DNA from: CAWCXF01 sp963799455
GTDB taxonomy: Bacteria; Pseudomonadota; Alphaproteobacteria; Rhodobacterales; Rhodobacteraceae
Direction: 5' to 3'
Assembly: GCA_963799455.1 (NCBI GenBank)
Contig: CAWCXF010000008.1
Coordinates: 1,550,001-1,614,000 of the forward strand
Length of the DNA: 64,000 nt
The position numbers and the translations under genes were made by a program. Numbering within the stretch: the stretch's first letter is position 1; every line of letters starts with the position of its first letter. Of this stretch, positions 50,605-59,023 are shown one piece after another. A model generated the notes under the pieces. It was not told where the DNA came from. It did no database searches and saw only the letters and a program-made list of their open reading frames with translations.

Positions 50605-51576
50605 ATGCTGGGGTTGGTGAAGGACGGCGAGGGGGTGTCGGGCCCGCGCATGGCGTGGCGGGGCGAAAGGGCCCCCGTCGCGCTGTCGGTGGTGGTGCCC
50701 GCGCGCAACGAGGCCTTGAACCTCGGCCCGCTCCTCGATGGGATCGCCGCGGCCTGCGCGGGGCGGCGCTTCGAGGTGATCGTGGTGGACGACGCCTCTG
50801 GCGACGCGACGCAGGCGGTGCTGGCCGGCCTCGGCGCGCGCGCGCCCTGGCTCAGGGCGCTGCGCCACGAGAGCCCCGGCGGGCAGTCGGCAGCGGTCCA
50901 TTCGGGCGTGCTGGCCGCGCGCGCGGCGCTCGTCGTCACGCTCGACGGCGACGGGCAGAACCCGCCCGGGGACATCGCGCGCCTGCTCGCCGCCTGGGAC
51001 GGCTGGGCGGGCGCGGGCGCGCTCGGCCTCGTCGCGGGCCAGCGGGTGGCGCGGCGCGACGGGCTCTCGAAGCGCGCGGCCTCGCGCGTGGCCAACGCCG
51101 TGCGTTCCGCGATCCTGCGCGACGCCACGCGCGACACCGGCTGCGGGCTCAAGCTCTTCCGCCGCGACGCCTTCCTCGCGCTGCCCTATTTCGACCACAT
51201 GCACCGCTACCTGCCGGCGCTCTTCGCCGCGGGCGGATGGACGGTCGCGCATTGCGACGTGGGCCACGCGCCGCGCCGGGCGGGGCGGTCGAACTACACC
51301 AACCTCGGCCGCGCGCTGGTCGGGCTTCACGACCTGGTGGGGGTCGCCTGGCTGATCCGCCGCCGCAAGCGGGCCCGCGCGGTCGAGACGACCGGCGCCG
51401 GGGCGGAGGCGGCGCCGGCCCTCGCGCCGCGTCCCGTCCCGGCGCCCGCCCCGACCGCGGGCCCCGGGCGGGCCCCAGTGCCGGGGCCGGTGCCGGTCCC
51501 GGCCTTCGATCCGGATCTGGGCATCGGCCCGATCGAGGCCTCCCCGCCGGGCCGCGCGGAGACGGCCGCGCCGTGA
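50605..51576 (+). CDS. family 2 glycosyltransferase, polyprenyl-phosphate sugar synthase type
   Basis: A 323-residue GT-A glycosyltransferase of the dolichol-phosphate-mannose-synthase kind. It has LSVVVPARNEALNLGPLLDG (near 28), VIVVDDASGDAT, the metal-binding VVTLDGDGQNPPGDI (DxD near 115) and a TGCGLKLFRRDAF block. It lacks long transmembrane segments. The C-terminal 60 residues are Pro/Ala-rich. It would load a sugar from a nucleotide sugar onto a polyprenyl phosphate. The ATG at 50605 is chosen with GGAAGGGG upstream; an ATG at 50650 is possible. It overlaps the next gene (GTGA), and that context suggests an RgtE-like role making polyprenyl-phosphate galacturonate. Confidence 0.85.
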   Translation: MLGLVKDGEGVSGPRMAWRGERAPVALSVVVPARNEALNLGPLLDGIAAACAGRRFEVIVVDDASGDATQAVLAGLGARAPWLRALRHESPGGQSAAVHSGVLAARAALVVTLDGDGQNPPGDIARLLAAWDGWAGAGALGLVAGQRVARRDGLSKRAASRVANAVRSAILRDATRDTGCGLKLFRRDAFLALPYFDHMHRYLPALFAAGGWTVAHCDVGHAPRRAGRSNYTNLGRALVGLHDLVGVAWLIRRRKRARAVETTGAGAEAAPALAPRPVPAPAPTAGPGRAPVPGPVPVPAFDPDLGIGPIEASPPGRAETAAP

Positions 51577-51869
51577 GCCGGGCCGTGCTCGACTACCTCG
51601 ACATCGCCAGCGCGCTCGACGCGGCCTGGCTCGCCGTGGGGCTCGCGGCGCAGGCGATGTTCTCGGCGCGCTTCCTGATCCAGTGGATCACCTCCGAGCG
51701 GCGGCGGGCGTCGGTCATCCCGCCGGCCTTCTGGTACTTCTCGCTCGCGGGCGGGGTGCTGCTGCTGGCCTACGGGGTCCACCGCGGCGAGCCGGTGATC
51801 ATCCTGGGCCAGATCTTCGGCATCGTCGTCTACGCGCGCAACCTGTGGCTGCTCCATGCCGCCAAGTGA
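51573..51869 (+). CDS. LAB_N (lipid-A-disaccharide synthase N-terminal domain) membrane protein
   Basis: A 98-residue protein with about three hydrophobic segments and the LAB_N pattern: AQAMFSARFLIQWITSERRR, then IPPAFWYFSLAGGVLLLAYG, then IFGIVVYARNLWLL. Such small proteins commonly follow a polyprenyl-phosphate sugar synthase and are thought to help present or flip the lipid-linked sugar. A GTG start at 51573 overlaps the glycosyltransferase stop (GTGA), and its own end overlaps the GT39 start by 14 bases, so the three genes are translationally coupled. Confidence 0.88.
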   Translation: MSRAVLDYLDIASALDAAWLAVGLAAQAMFSARFLIQWITSERRRASVIPPAFWYFSLAGGVLLLAYGVHRGEPVIILGQIFGIVVYARNLWLLHAAK

Positions 51870-53471
51870 GGCGGCGGCGCGGGACGGGCGGCGCGCGCTG
51901 GCCCCGGGCGTGGCCTTCGTCCTGGCCCTGACCGGCTGGCGGATCGCGCTCCTCGCGCTCTCGGACGCCGAGCTCTTCGTGGACGAGGCGCAGTACTGGC
52001 TCTGGGGGCAGAACCCGGCCTTCGGCTACTACTCCAAGCCGCCCCTGATCGGGTGGCTCCTGCGCCTTGCGACCGACCTCGCGGGGTCGGACGCGGCGTT
52101 CTGGGTCCGGCTGCCGGCGCCGCTTCTGCACATGGCCACCGCGCTCGCCCTGGGCGCGGGCGCGCATCGCCTGTGGGGGCCGCGCGCGGCGGCCTGGACG
52201 GCGGCGCTCTACGCCGCGTTGCCGATGGCCTCGCTGGGCTCGTTCGTGATCTCGACCGACACGGTGATGCTGCCGCTCCTCGCCGCGGCGCTCCTGGCCT
52301 ACCTGCGGGCCATCGAGCCCCCTTCCCGGAAGGAGGCATCCCGGAGAGGGGCGTCCCGGGGCTGGGCGCTCCTCGCGGGCGCGGCTCTGGGCTCGGCGGC
52401 GCTGGCCAAGTATGCGGCCCTCCTCCTCGTCCCCTGCGCGGCGCTGGCGGCGGCCCTCGTCCCCGCGGCGCGCCTGCGGCCCGCCGCAGCCCTCGCGGCG
52501 CTCGCAGCCACGCTCCTCGTGCTCGCGCCCAACATCGCCTGGAACGCGCTCAACGGCGCCGCCACGCTGCGCCACACCGCCGCCAACGCCGACTGGCAGG
52601 GCGCGCTGAGCCCCGCGGGCGCGGCCGAGTTCGCGGCCTCGCAGCTCGCGGTCTTCGGCCCGGTCCCGTTCGCGGCGCTCGTGATCCTGAGCGCGCGGGC
52701 CGCGAGGGGCCGGGCCGGGCCGACGACCGCGATCCTGCTCGCGCTCTCGGTGCCGATCGTGGTCGTGATGACGGCGCAGGGTTTCCTGTCGCGCGCCAAC
52801 GCCAACTGGGCGGTGGCGGCCTACGCCGCCGGCACGCTCGCCGTCGTGCCCTGGCTGACGGCCCGCCCGGCCTGGCTGTGGGCCTCGCAGGGGCTCCACA
52901 CGGCGCTGGCGCTGGCGCTGCCGCTGCTGCTGCTCGACCCGCGCACGCCCTCCTGGCGCGGCGAGCCGCTCTTCGCGCGCCACTTCGGCCAGGGCGAGGT
53001 CAGCCGCCGGGCCGCCGCGGCGGCCGAGGCCGAGGCCCTCGCCACGATCGTCGCGCGCGACCGCGGGCTCCTCGCCGACCTGCATTACAGCCTGCGCGGC
53101 GAGATCTCCCGCGGCGCGCTGAGGGTGCTGGCGCCGCGGCGGCCGGGCTTCGCGGGCAGCTACTACGAGCAGGCCTTCCCGGTGCCGCCGGGGATGGACG
53201 AGCCGGCGCTCTACGTCGGCCGCGACGAGCCCGCGCCCTGCGAGGGCGCCCAGCCGGTCGCGGGCTGGACGCCGGCGGCCGGCGCGCAGGCCGGGCACCG
53301 GATCGCGCTCTGGCGCGCCCCGCCGGGCTGCTTCGCGGGCGCCGCGCCGTCGGGCGCCGCGCCGTCTGGGGAGGCGCCGTCTGGGGAGGCGCCGTCTGGG
53401 GAGGCGCCGTCGGGGAGGCGCCGTTGGGGCGCGCGCCGTCTGGGGAGGCGCCGTTGGGGGGCGCGCCGTGA
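51856..53471 (+). CDS. ArnT-like GT39 glycosyltransferase; expected stop lost in a 3' minisatellite
   Basis: A polytopic membrane glycosyltransferase (about 10-12 helices) of the ArnT/GT39 type, which moves a sugar from a polyprenyl phosphate donor to an acceptor such as lipid A in the periplasm. The catalytic acidic pair is in ELFVDEAQYWLWG (near residue 38), followed by YYSKPPLIGWLLR. The conserved part ends near residue 495. After that, 15-bp repeats encode Gly-Glu-Ala-Pro-Ser units. One unit of 14 bp (53401-53414) shifts the frame. In the shifted-back frame a TGA at 53469-53471 overlaps the PAP2 GTG, the natural end given here. In the actual frame no stop occurs until 55803. Confidence 0.82.
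53341..53465. repeat. 15-bp minisatellite with one 14-bp unit
   Basis: Eight or so variant copies of gaggcgccgtctggg run from 53341 to about 53465. Units at 53371-53385 and 53386-53400 are identical, and the one at 53401-53414 has lost a T (tctggg to tcggg) and is 14 bp long. Later copies carry ttgggg variants. The array spans the 3' end of the GT39 gene up to the PAP2 start. Confidence 0.9.
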
Positions 53472-54202
53472 TCGCGCGGGCGCGCCTCGACCGCTGGCTC
53501 GGGGTCGTGGCCGCGCTGACGGCGCTGGCGACGGTCCTCTTCGCCGCCGTCCCGGCGATCGACCTGTGGGCCAGCGGGCTCTTCTACGACCCCGCGCGCG
53601 GCTTCGCGCTCGCGTTGGTCCCGGCGCTGGAGGCGGCGCGCCAGGCGCTCTGGACGCTCTCCGAGGCGAGCTTCGCGGCGCTGCTCGTGGCGCTCGCCGC
53701 CGGCCTGAGGCCGGCCTGGCGCCTCCTGCCGCCGCGCGAGGCGGCGGCGGGGGTGCTGAGCTTCCTCATCGGCCCGGGCCTGCTGGTGCACGTCGTCCTC
53801 AAGGACCACTGGGGCCGCGCGCGCCCGCGCGACGTCGAGGCCTTCGGCGGCGCGCTCGTCCACAGCCCCCCTTGGGCGATCTCGGACCAGTGCGCGCGCA
53901 ACTGCTCCTTCGTCTCGGGCGAGGCGAGCGGCGCGGCGACCATGGCCCTGGTGATCGCGCTGATCGCGCTGCCGCGCCTGCCGATGGCCGCGCGGCCCTG
54001 GGCGGGCGCGGCGCTGGCCCTGGCGGCGCTGGCCGGGGGCCTCATGAGGCTCGCCTTCGGCGCGCACTTCCTCTCCGACGTGGTCTTCGCCTGGGCGCTC
54101 TCGGCGGCCGCGACGCTGCTGGCCTGGCGCCTGCTGGCCTCGCCCCCCGCGCGAGAGCCCCCCGCGCGAGAGCCCCCCGCGCCCCGCACGGCCGGGCGCT
54201 GA
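53468..54202 (+). CDS. PAP2-family lipid phosphatase (LpxE/LpxF-like)
   Basis: A 244-residue membrane phosphatase with six hydrophobic segments. The three PAP2 motifs are visible: KDHWGRARPRD (about 117), CSFVSGEASGA (about 152) and RLAFGAHFLSD (about 194). In motif 2 the usual PSGH reads VSGE, so the proton-donor His is replaced by Glu; several alphaproteobacterial relatives seem to share this, but it should be checked. It probably removes a phosphate from lipid A or a polyprenyl pyrophosphate. A GTG start at 53468 follows directly on the GT39 gene. The C-terminal tail holds a two-copy 15-bp repeat (REPPA). Confidence 0.84.
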   Translation: MIARARLDRWLGVVAALTALATVLFAAVPAIDLWASGLFYDPARGFALALVPALEAARQALWTLSEASFAALLVALAAGLRPAWRLLPPREAAAGVLSFLIGPGLLVHVVLKDHWGRARPRDVEAFGGALVHSPPWAISDQCARNCSFVSGEASGAATMALVIALIALPRLPMAARPWAGAALALAALAGGLMRLAFGAHFLSDVVFAWALSAAATLLAWRLLASPPAREPPAREPPAPRTAGR

Positions 54203-54228
54203 GCCGCCCCGCCGGGCTCGGATCTCGC

Positions 54229-55326
54229 TCAGGGCACCGGCCCTTTGCGCGCGAAGCAGCCCGGCGGGGCGCTCCGCGCGCCGGCCGAGGATGGGGGCTC
54301 CGTCGAGATCCCATGATGCGCCCTGTACCATTCGACGAGGAGCGGCACGCCCTTCTCGACGGGGGTGTCTGGCACGTAGCCTGTCAGGCGCCGCAGAAGC
54401 TCGGCGCTGGCCCAGGTGGCGGGCACGTCGCCGGGCTGCATCGGCAGGAGGCGGCGCGTCGCCTCCCGCCCGGTGGCGGCCTCGATCGCCTCGATCAGCG
54501 CGCCCAAGGACACCGGCCGGCCGGCGCCGATGTTGACCACCCGCCAGGGCGCCACCGGCGACAGGCTGTCGCCCTCGATCGGCGTCCGGGCGGGCGCCCC
54601 GTCCGGGGCCGGGCGGGCGGGGGGCCGGTCGATCAGGCGCCGCACCGCCTCCACCAGGTCGTCGACGTAGGTGAAGTCGCGGCTCATCTCGCCGCGGTTG
54701 TAAAGCTCGATCGGCCGGCCCTCGAGGATCGCGCCGGTGAAGCGGCACAGCGCCATGTCGGGCCGCCCCCAGGGCCCGTAGACGGTGAAGAAGCGGAACA
54801 CCGTGGTGGGCAGGTCGTGAAGATGGGCGTAGGCGTGGCTCATCGCCTCGCCCGCCTTCTTGGTCGCGGCGTAAAACGACAGCGGCGCGTCGGTGGGCGC
54901 GCTCTCGGCGTAGGGCATCGCCGCGTTCGCGCCGTAGACCGAGGAGGACGAGGCCAGCAGCAGATGCGCCGGCGGGTGCGCGCGCGCGGCCTCCAGCAGC
55001 GCGAAGGTCCCCGCGAGGTTCGACGCCAGATGGGCCCGCGGCGCCCGAAGCGAGTGGCGCACCCCGGTCTGGGCGGCGAGGTGGACCACCACCTCCGGCG
55101 GGCCTTGGGCGAAGAGGGCCTTCAGCACGCCCTCCCCCTCGATGCGCGCCTGCACCGCGCGAAAGCCCGGCCCCGCCAGCCGCGCGTGGCGCGCGCGCTT
55201 GAGGGCCACGTCGTAGTGCTCGGTCAGCGCGTCCACCCCCGTCACCGCGAAGCCCTCGGCCAGCAGGCGCCGGCAGACATGGTGGCCGATGAACCCGGCC
55301 GAGCCGGTGACGAGGGCGTTGCGCAT
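54229..55326 (-). CDS. lpsL: UDP-glucuronate 4-epimerase-like NAD-dependent epimerase
   Basis: A 365-residue extended SDR epimerase. It has GSAGFIGHH (residues 8-16), the LpsL-like block DALTEHYDVALKRARHA, LAAQTGVRHSL, SSSSVYGAN with the catalytic YAATKKAGE, and a C-terminal VEKGVPLLVEWYRAHH. It would interconvert UDP-glucuronate and UDP-galacturonate, supplying the sugar for the adjacent glycosyltransferases. The insert RPPARPAPDGAPARTP and a low-complexity tail make it slightly longer than usual. The ATG at 55326 fits the family, though the ribosome-binding site is weak. It is convergent with the PAP2 gene, 26 bases apart. Confidence 0.87.
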   Translation of the reverse strand: MRNALVTGSAGFIGHHVCRRLLAEGFAVTGVDALTEHYDVALKRARHARLAGPGFRAVQARIEGEGVLKALFAQGPPEVVVHLAAQTGVRHSLRAPRAHLASNLAGTFALLEAARAHPPAHLLLASSSSVYGANAAMPYAESAPTDAPLSFYAATKKAGEAMSHAYAHLHDLPTTVFRFFTVYGPWGRPDMALCRFTGAILEGRPIELYNRGEMSRDFTYVDDLVEAVRRLIDRPPARPAPDGAPARTPIEGDSLSPVAPWRVVNIGAGRPVSLGALIEAIEAATGREATRRLLPMQPGDVPATWASAELLRRLTGYVPDTPVEKGVPLLVEWYRAHHGISTEPPSSAGARSAPPGCFARKGPVP

Positions 55327-56200
55327 GCGAGAAGGTCCAGGGCCGGAAAAAGGCGGGGCGGGGCGGGGCGACAGGGTCGGGCGTCGGACCCTCGGGTCCG
55401 GCGTGCGCGCCGGTTTGGCACGATCCGGCGGCGGGTGGCCATGCCCCATCGCCGCCCGATCCCGCCTCGCAGGCGGGCCGCCCGAGAGGCGGCTCCCGGC
55501 CGGCGCGGCAGGAGCGCGAGAGGGACGAGGCCCGGCCACGCGATCCGCGCCGCGCCGGCCCGACGGGCCCGGCTCGCCGTTCGGACGCTCCGGAAAGCCT
55601 GCCGCGCCGCCCCCTTGGCCGCGGGTTCCCACGGTCGTGCGCCTGCGTGCGATCGAAAGGGGCGCCGATCCTTGCAGGGCCTCGATGCCGATCGGGCCGC
55701 CACGGCAGGCAGCCCGGGATCCGGGGCATCCCGGACCGGGACGAGCCTCGATCGGCGGAGCGCGGCCACGGTCCCGGCGGGGTCGTGCGGGCGCGCGGAA
55801 TGAAGTCGTGCGGGCGCGCGGAACGCGCCGCTAGGGCGGGCGATGGCACCCTCGTCGTGAGCGGCTCCGACCCTGCCGGCGCGGCGCTTGCCTCCGCGGT
55901 CGAGGCGGTCTGGTCGGCGCGGTCGGCGACCCGTGCTCTCGCGGGACTCCATGGCGCCGGGCACGGCCCGCCCTGGGCCCCGACCGGGGGTTCCTGCCGG
56001 TCGCACCCATCGACCCGCCGAGCTTGGGGGCGACGCACGCGAAGACCCCATGGACCCCGCCCCGCTCGGTGGCCGGGAAGGAGGCTGGAACGAGGCGGCC
56101 ATCCCGCTCAGGGGTTCGGAAGCCCCGGATCGGGATGGCGCCGTGGGCGCGGGGCCTCAGCCCCGCTGGTCTTCGAGCCCTCCGCCCGTCACCCGTCCCC
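55327..56200. other. long stretch without a recognisable gene
   Basis: About 870 bases between the epimerase and etfA. Open frames on both strands show no domain. A 19-bp direct repeat is noted separately. It should hold the epimerase promoter, but none is obvious. Confidence 0.5.
55782..55823. repeat. 19-bp direct repeat with 23-bp period
   Basis: The sequence gtcgtgcgggcgcgcggaa occurs at 55782-55800 and 55805-55823, giving a tandem-like repeat of period 23 in non-coding DNA. Confidence 0.88.
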
Positions 56201-57130
56201 TCACACCCGCTCGGTCAGCTCCGGGACGGCCTCGAACAGATCCGCCACCAGCGCGTAGTCGGCGACCTGGAAGATCGGCGCGTCCTCGTCCTTGTTGATG
56301 GCGACGATCACGCGGCTGTCCTTCATGCCGGCGAGGTGCTGGATCGCGCCCGAGATCCCCAGCGCGATGTAGAGCTCGGGCGCCACCACCTTGCCGGTCT
56401 GGCCGACCTGCCAGTCGTTGGGCGCATACCCTGAGTCCACCGCCGCGCGGCTCGCGCCCACCGCGGCGCCGAGCTTGTCGGCGAGCTTCTCGACCATCGC
56501 GAAGTTGTCCTTCGAGCCGATGCCGCGCCCGCCCGAGACGACGATCTTCGCCGACGTCAGCTCGGGTCGGTCGGAGGCCGCGACCTTGTCCTCGACCCAG
56601 GAGGAGAGGCTTGGGTCGGCCGCGGCGTCGATGCGCTCGACCGGCGCGTCGCCCCCTTCGGCCGCGGCCTCGAAGGTCGAGGTGCGGATCGTGACCACCT
56701 TGAGGGCATCCTTCGAGCGCACCGTCTGCATGGCGTTGCCGGCGTAGACGGGGCGCTCGAAGGTGTCGGCGCCCTTCACCTCGGTCACGTCCGAGATCAC
56801 CATCACGTCGAGCAGCGCGGCCACCCGCGGCAGCACGTTCTTGGCGTGCGTCGTGGCCGGCCCCACGATGTGGTCGTAGTCGCCCGCGAGCGACACCACG
56901 AGGTCGGCCACCGGCTCGGCGAGGCCGTGGCCGTAGGACGCGTCGTCCGCGCAGAGCACGCGGGCCACGCCGTCGAGCTTGGCGGCCTGCGGCGCGCCGG
57001 CCTCGTGGCAGCCCTCGGAGGCCACCAGCACCGTCACCTCTCCGAGCTGCTTGGCGGCGGTCAGCGCCTTGGCGGTGGCGTCGACGTTCAGGTCGGGGCC
57101 GTTCATCTCGGCCAAGAGCAGAACGGCCAT
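56201..57130 (-). CDS. etfA: electron transfer flavoprotein, alpha subunit
   Basis: A 309-residue subunit that binds FAD and passes electrons from acyl-CoA and other dehydrogenases to ETF-ubiquinone oxidoreductase. The N-terminal domain starts VLLLAEMNGPDLN. The FAD-binding C-terminal domain contains VVSGGRGIGSKDNF (about 204), VGASRAAVDSGYAPNDWQVG and ALGISGAIQHLAGMKDS. Its ATG at 57130 shares a base with the etfB stop (TGATG), so the two subunits are translated together. Confidence 0.96.
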   Translation of the reverse strand: MAVLLLAEMNGPDLNVDATAKALTAAKQLGEVTVLVASEGCHEAGAPQAAKLDGVARVLCADDASYGHGLAEPVADLVVSLAGDYDHIVGPATTHAKNVLPRVAALLDVMVISDVTEVKGADTFERPVYAGNAMQTVRSKDALKVVTIRTSTFEAAAEGGDAPVERIDAAADPSLSSWVEDKVAASDRPELTSAKIVVSGGRGIGSKDNFAMVEKLADKLGAAVGASRAAVDSGYAPNDWQVGQTGKVVAPELYIALGISGAIQHLAGMKDSRVIVAINKDEDAPIFQVADYALVADLFEAVPELTERV

Positions 57131-57891
57131 CAGAGCACCCCCGCCTCGTTCCTGAGCTTGTCCACCAGCTCCTCCACGGAGGCCACCTTGACGCCGGCCT
57201 GCCGCCCCTTGGGCTCCGCGGTGCCCACGATCTCGAGCCGCGGGGAGACGTCCACGCCGTAGTCCTGCGCCGTCTTCTCCTCCAGCGGCTTCTTCTTGGC
57301 CTTCATGATGTTGGGCAGGCTCGCGTAGCGCGGCTCGTTGAGGCGCAGATCCACGGTGACGATCGCGGGCAGCTTCACCTCGATGGTCTGGAGGCCGCCG
57401 TCGACCTCGCGCGTCACCTTCGCGCTCTCGCCCGAGACCTCCAGGGCCGAGGCGAAGGTCGCCTGGGACCAGCCGAGCAGCGCCGCGAGCATCTGGCCCG
57501 TCGCGTTCATGTCGTTGTCGATCGCCTGCTTGCCGGCGATCACCAGGCCCGGCCCCTCGGCCTCGACCACGGCCTTCAGGATCTTGGCCACGGCGAGCGG
57601 CTCGATGTCCTGGTGCACGTCGTCGGCGGCCCGCACCAGGATCGCGCGGTCGGCGCCCATGGCGAGCGCGGTCCTGAGCGTCTCCTGGCTCTTGGCGGTG
57701 CCGACCGAGACCGCGATCACCTCCTCGGCCACGCCCTTCTCCCTGAGCCGGATCGCCTCCTCGACGGCGATCTCGTCGAAGGGGTTCATCGACATCTTGA
57801 CGTTGGCGAGGTCCACCCCCGAGCCGTCCGAGCGGACGCGCACCTTGACGTTGTAGTCGATCACCCGCTTGACGGGGACGAGGATCTTCAT
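57130..57891 (-). CDS. etfB: electron transfer flavoprotein, beta subunit
   Basis: A 253-residue subunit that pairs with EtfA and binds AMP. It has KILVPVKRVIDYNVKVRV at the start, NPFDEIAVEEAIRLRE near 39, AIDNDMNATGQM near 125 (AMP-binding region) and the recognition loop LNEPRYASLPNIMKAKKKP near 188. The ATG at 57891 has GGGAGG about 11 bases upstream; an ATG eight codons earlier lacks support. It is upstream of and coupled to etfA. Confidence 0.96.
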   Translation of the reverse strand: MKILVPVKRVIDYNVKVRVRSDGSGVDLANVKMSMNPFDEIAVEEAIRLREKGVAEEVIAVSVGTAKSQETLRTALAMGADRAILVRAADDVHQDIEPLAVAKILKAVVEAEGPGLVIAGKQAIDNDMNATGQMLAALLGWSQATFASALEVSGESAKVTREVDGGLQTIEVKLPAIVTVDLRLNEPRYASLPNIMKAKKKPLEEKTAQDYGVDVSPRLEIVGTAEPKGRQAGVKVASVEELVDKLRNEAGVL

Positions 57892-58158
57892 GGGCGAGCC
57901 TCCCTGCGATCGCACGTGTCGAGCCCGGCGCGATGCGCCTTTGCCGGTGATCTAGACCGGCGGGGCCCGAGGCGACAGGGCCAAAGCGACGCCCCAGGGC
58001 CGGGGACGCCGCGTCAACCGCCTCGCCCGCGCCGACGTTTTGCCCTCGCCGTCCGGCCCGGCGCTCCGCACATCCCTCCCTCCGACGCGCTGCCCCTCCG
58101 CCTCGGCGGTTCGCTCCTGCGGGGGGCGAGGCGGTCCCTCGTCCGCAGAGGCTCCGCC

Positions 58159-58731
58159 TCAGCGGTTCGCCCCCGGAACCCACAGCACGTCGGCGCGGCC
58201 GTCGTCGTTGGCGATGCGCGAGGCGACGAAGAACCAGTCCGACAGGCGGTTGAGGTAGCGCAGGCCGGCCTCGTTCAGCGGCTCGGCGGTGGCCAGCTCG
58301 ACCGCCATCCGCTCGGCGCGCCGCGCGACCGTGCGGCACAGGTGCAGGTGCGCCGCGAGCGCCGAGCCGCCCGGCAGCACGAAGGAGCGCAAGGGTTCCA
58401 GCGCCTCGTTCATGGCGTCGATCTCGCGCTCGAGCCGCTCGACCTGGGCGGGCGTCACCCGCAGCGGCGGGTGCTCCGCCTCGGCGTCGCCTGCGAGGTC
58501 GGGGCGGCACAGGTCGGCGCCGAGGTCGAAGAGGTCGTTCTGGATCGCGGCGAGCTGGGCGTCCATCCCGCCCGCCGCATGGAGCCGCGCGATCCCCACC
58601 GTGGCGTTGACCTCGTCCACCGTGCCGTAGGTGCCGACCCGCGCCGAGTGCTTGGCCGTGCGCGTGCCGTCGCCGAGCGCGGTCTCGCCCCGGTCCCCGG
58701 TGCGGGTGTAGATCTTGCTCAGAACCACCAT
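58159..58731 (-). CDS. ATP:cob(I)alamin adenosyltransferase, PduO type
   Basis: A 190-residue enzyme that attaches the adenosyl group to cob(I)alamin. It has the ATP-binding N-terminus SKIYTRTGDRGETALGDGTR, VGTYGTVDEVNATVG, the helix FVLPGGSALAAHLHLCRTVARRAER in which the family's ATP and corrinoid contacts lie, and LNRLSDWFFVASR. The ATG at 58731 fits the family start. Two bases separate it from the upstream HIG1-type gene, and etfB lies further downstream on the same strand, an order I know from other Rhodobacterales. Confidence 0.92.
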   Translation of the reverse strand: MVVLSKIYTRTGDRGETALGDGTRTAKHSARVGTYGTVDEVNATVGIARLHAAGGMDAQLAAIQNDLFDLGADLCRPDLAGDAEAEHPPLRVTPAQVERLEREIDAMNEALEPLRSFVLPGGSALAAHLHLCRTVARRAERMAVELATAEPLNEAGLRYLNRLSDWFFVASRIANDDGRADVLWVPGANR

Positions 58732-58733
58732 CC

Positions 58734-58940
58734 TCAGCCCCCCGTCCGGCGAAACGCCACGAACACCAGGATCAGGGCGACCGCAACCGCCTGCGCGATG
58801 ATGCGGTAGCGCATGAGGCGGTTGCCGTGGCGGCGATTGAACTCGCCGCCCTTGGCGAAGCCGCCGATGCCGACCATCAGGATGACGAGCACCAGGAGCG
58901 CGGCGAGGGCGGCGGCGATGAAGAGCGGGTCTCGGGCCAT
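58734..58940 (-). CDS. HIG1-domain twin transmembrane protein
   Basis: A 68-residue protein with two membrane helices (about 7-24 and 45-62) joined by a basic loop GGEFNRRHGNRLMRYRII, the hallmark of HIG1-type proteins, which are linked to respiratory complexes. Its stop lies 2 bases before the adenosyltransferase start, so the two are co-transcribed. The ATG at 58940 gives the family-length protein; an ATG at 59027 would add a non-conserved lead that overlaps a palindrome and the neighbouring SDR end. Confidence 0.86.
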   Translation of the reverse strand: MARDPLFIAAALAALLVLVILMVGIGGFAKGGEFNRRHGNRLMRYRIIAQAVAVALILVFVAFRRTGG

Positions 58941-58993
58941 GGATCCTCCGCCTGTGGTCGGACGATCTAGGGCGGCCCTTCGAAGGGCAAAGG

Positions 58994-59015
58994 CTGGGGG
59001 CATGCATGCCCCCAG
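58994..59015. terminator. 22-bp perfect palindrome downstream of the SDR gene
   Basis: CTGGGGGCATG followed directly by its exact reverse complement. It lies 8 bases beyond the SDR stop and upstream of the HIG1 gene. It can form an 11-bp hairpin or cruciform. A terminator is the simplest reading, although no T tract follows. Confidence 0.55.
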
Positions 59016-59023
59016 ACCCCCGC

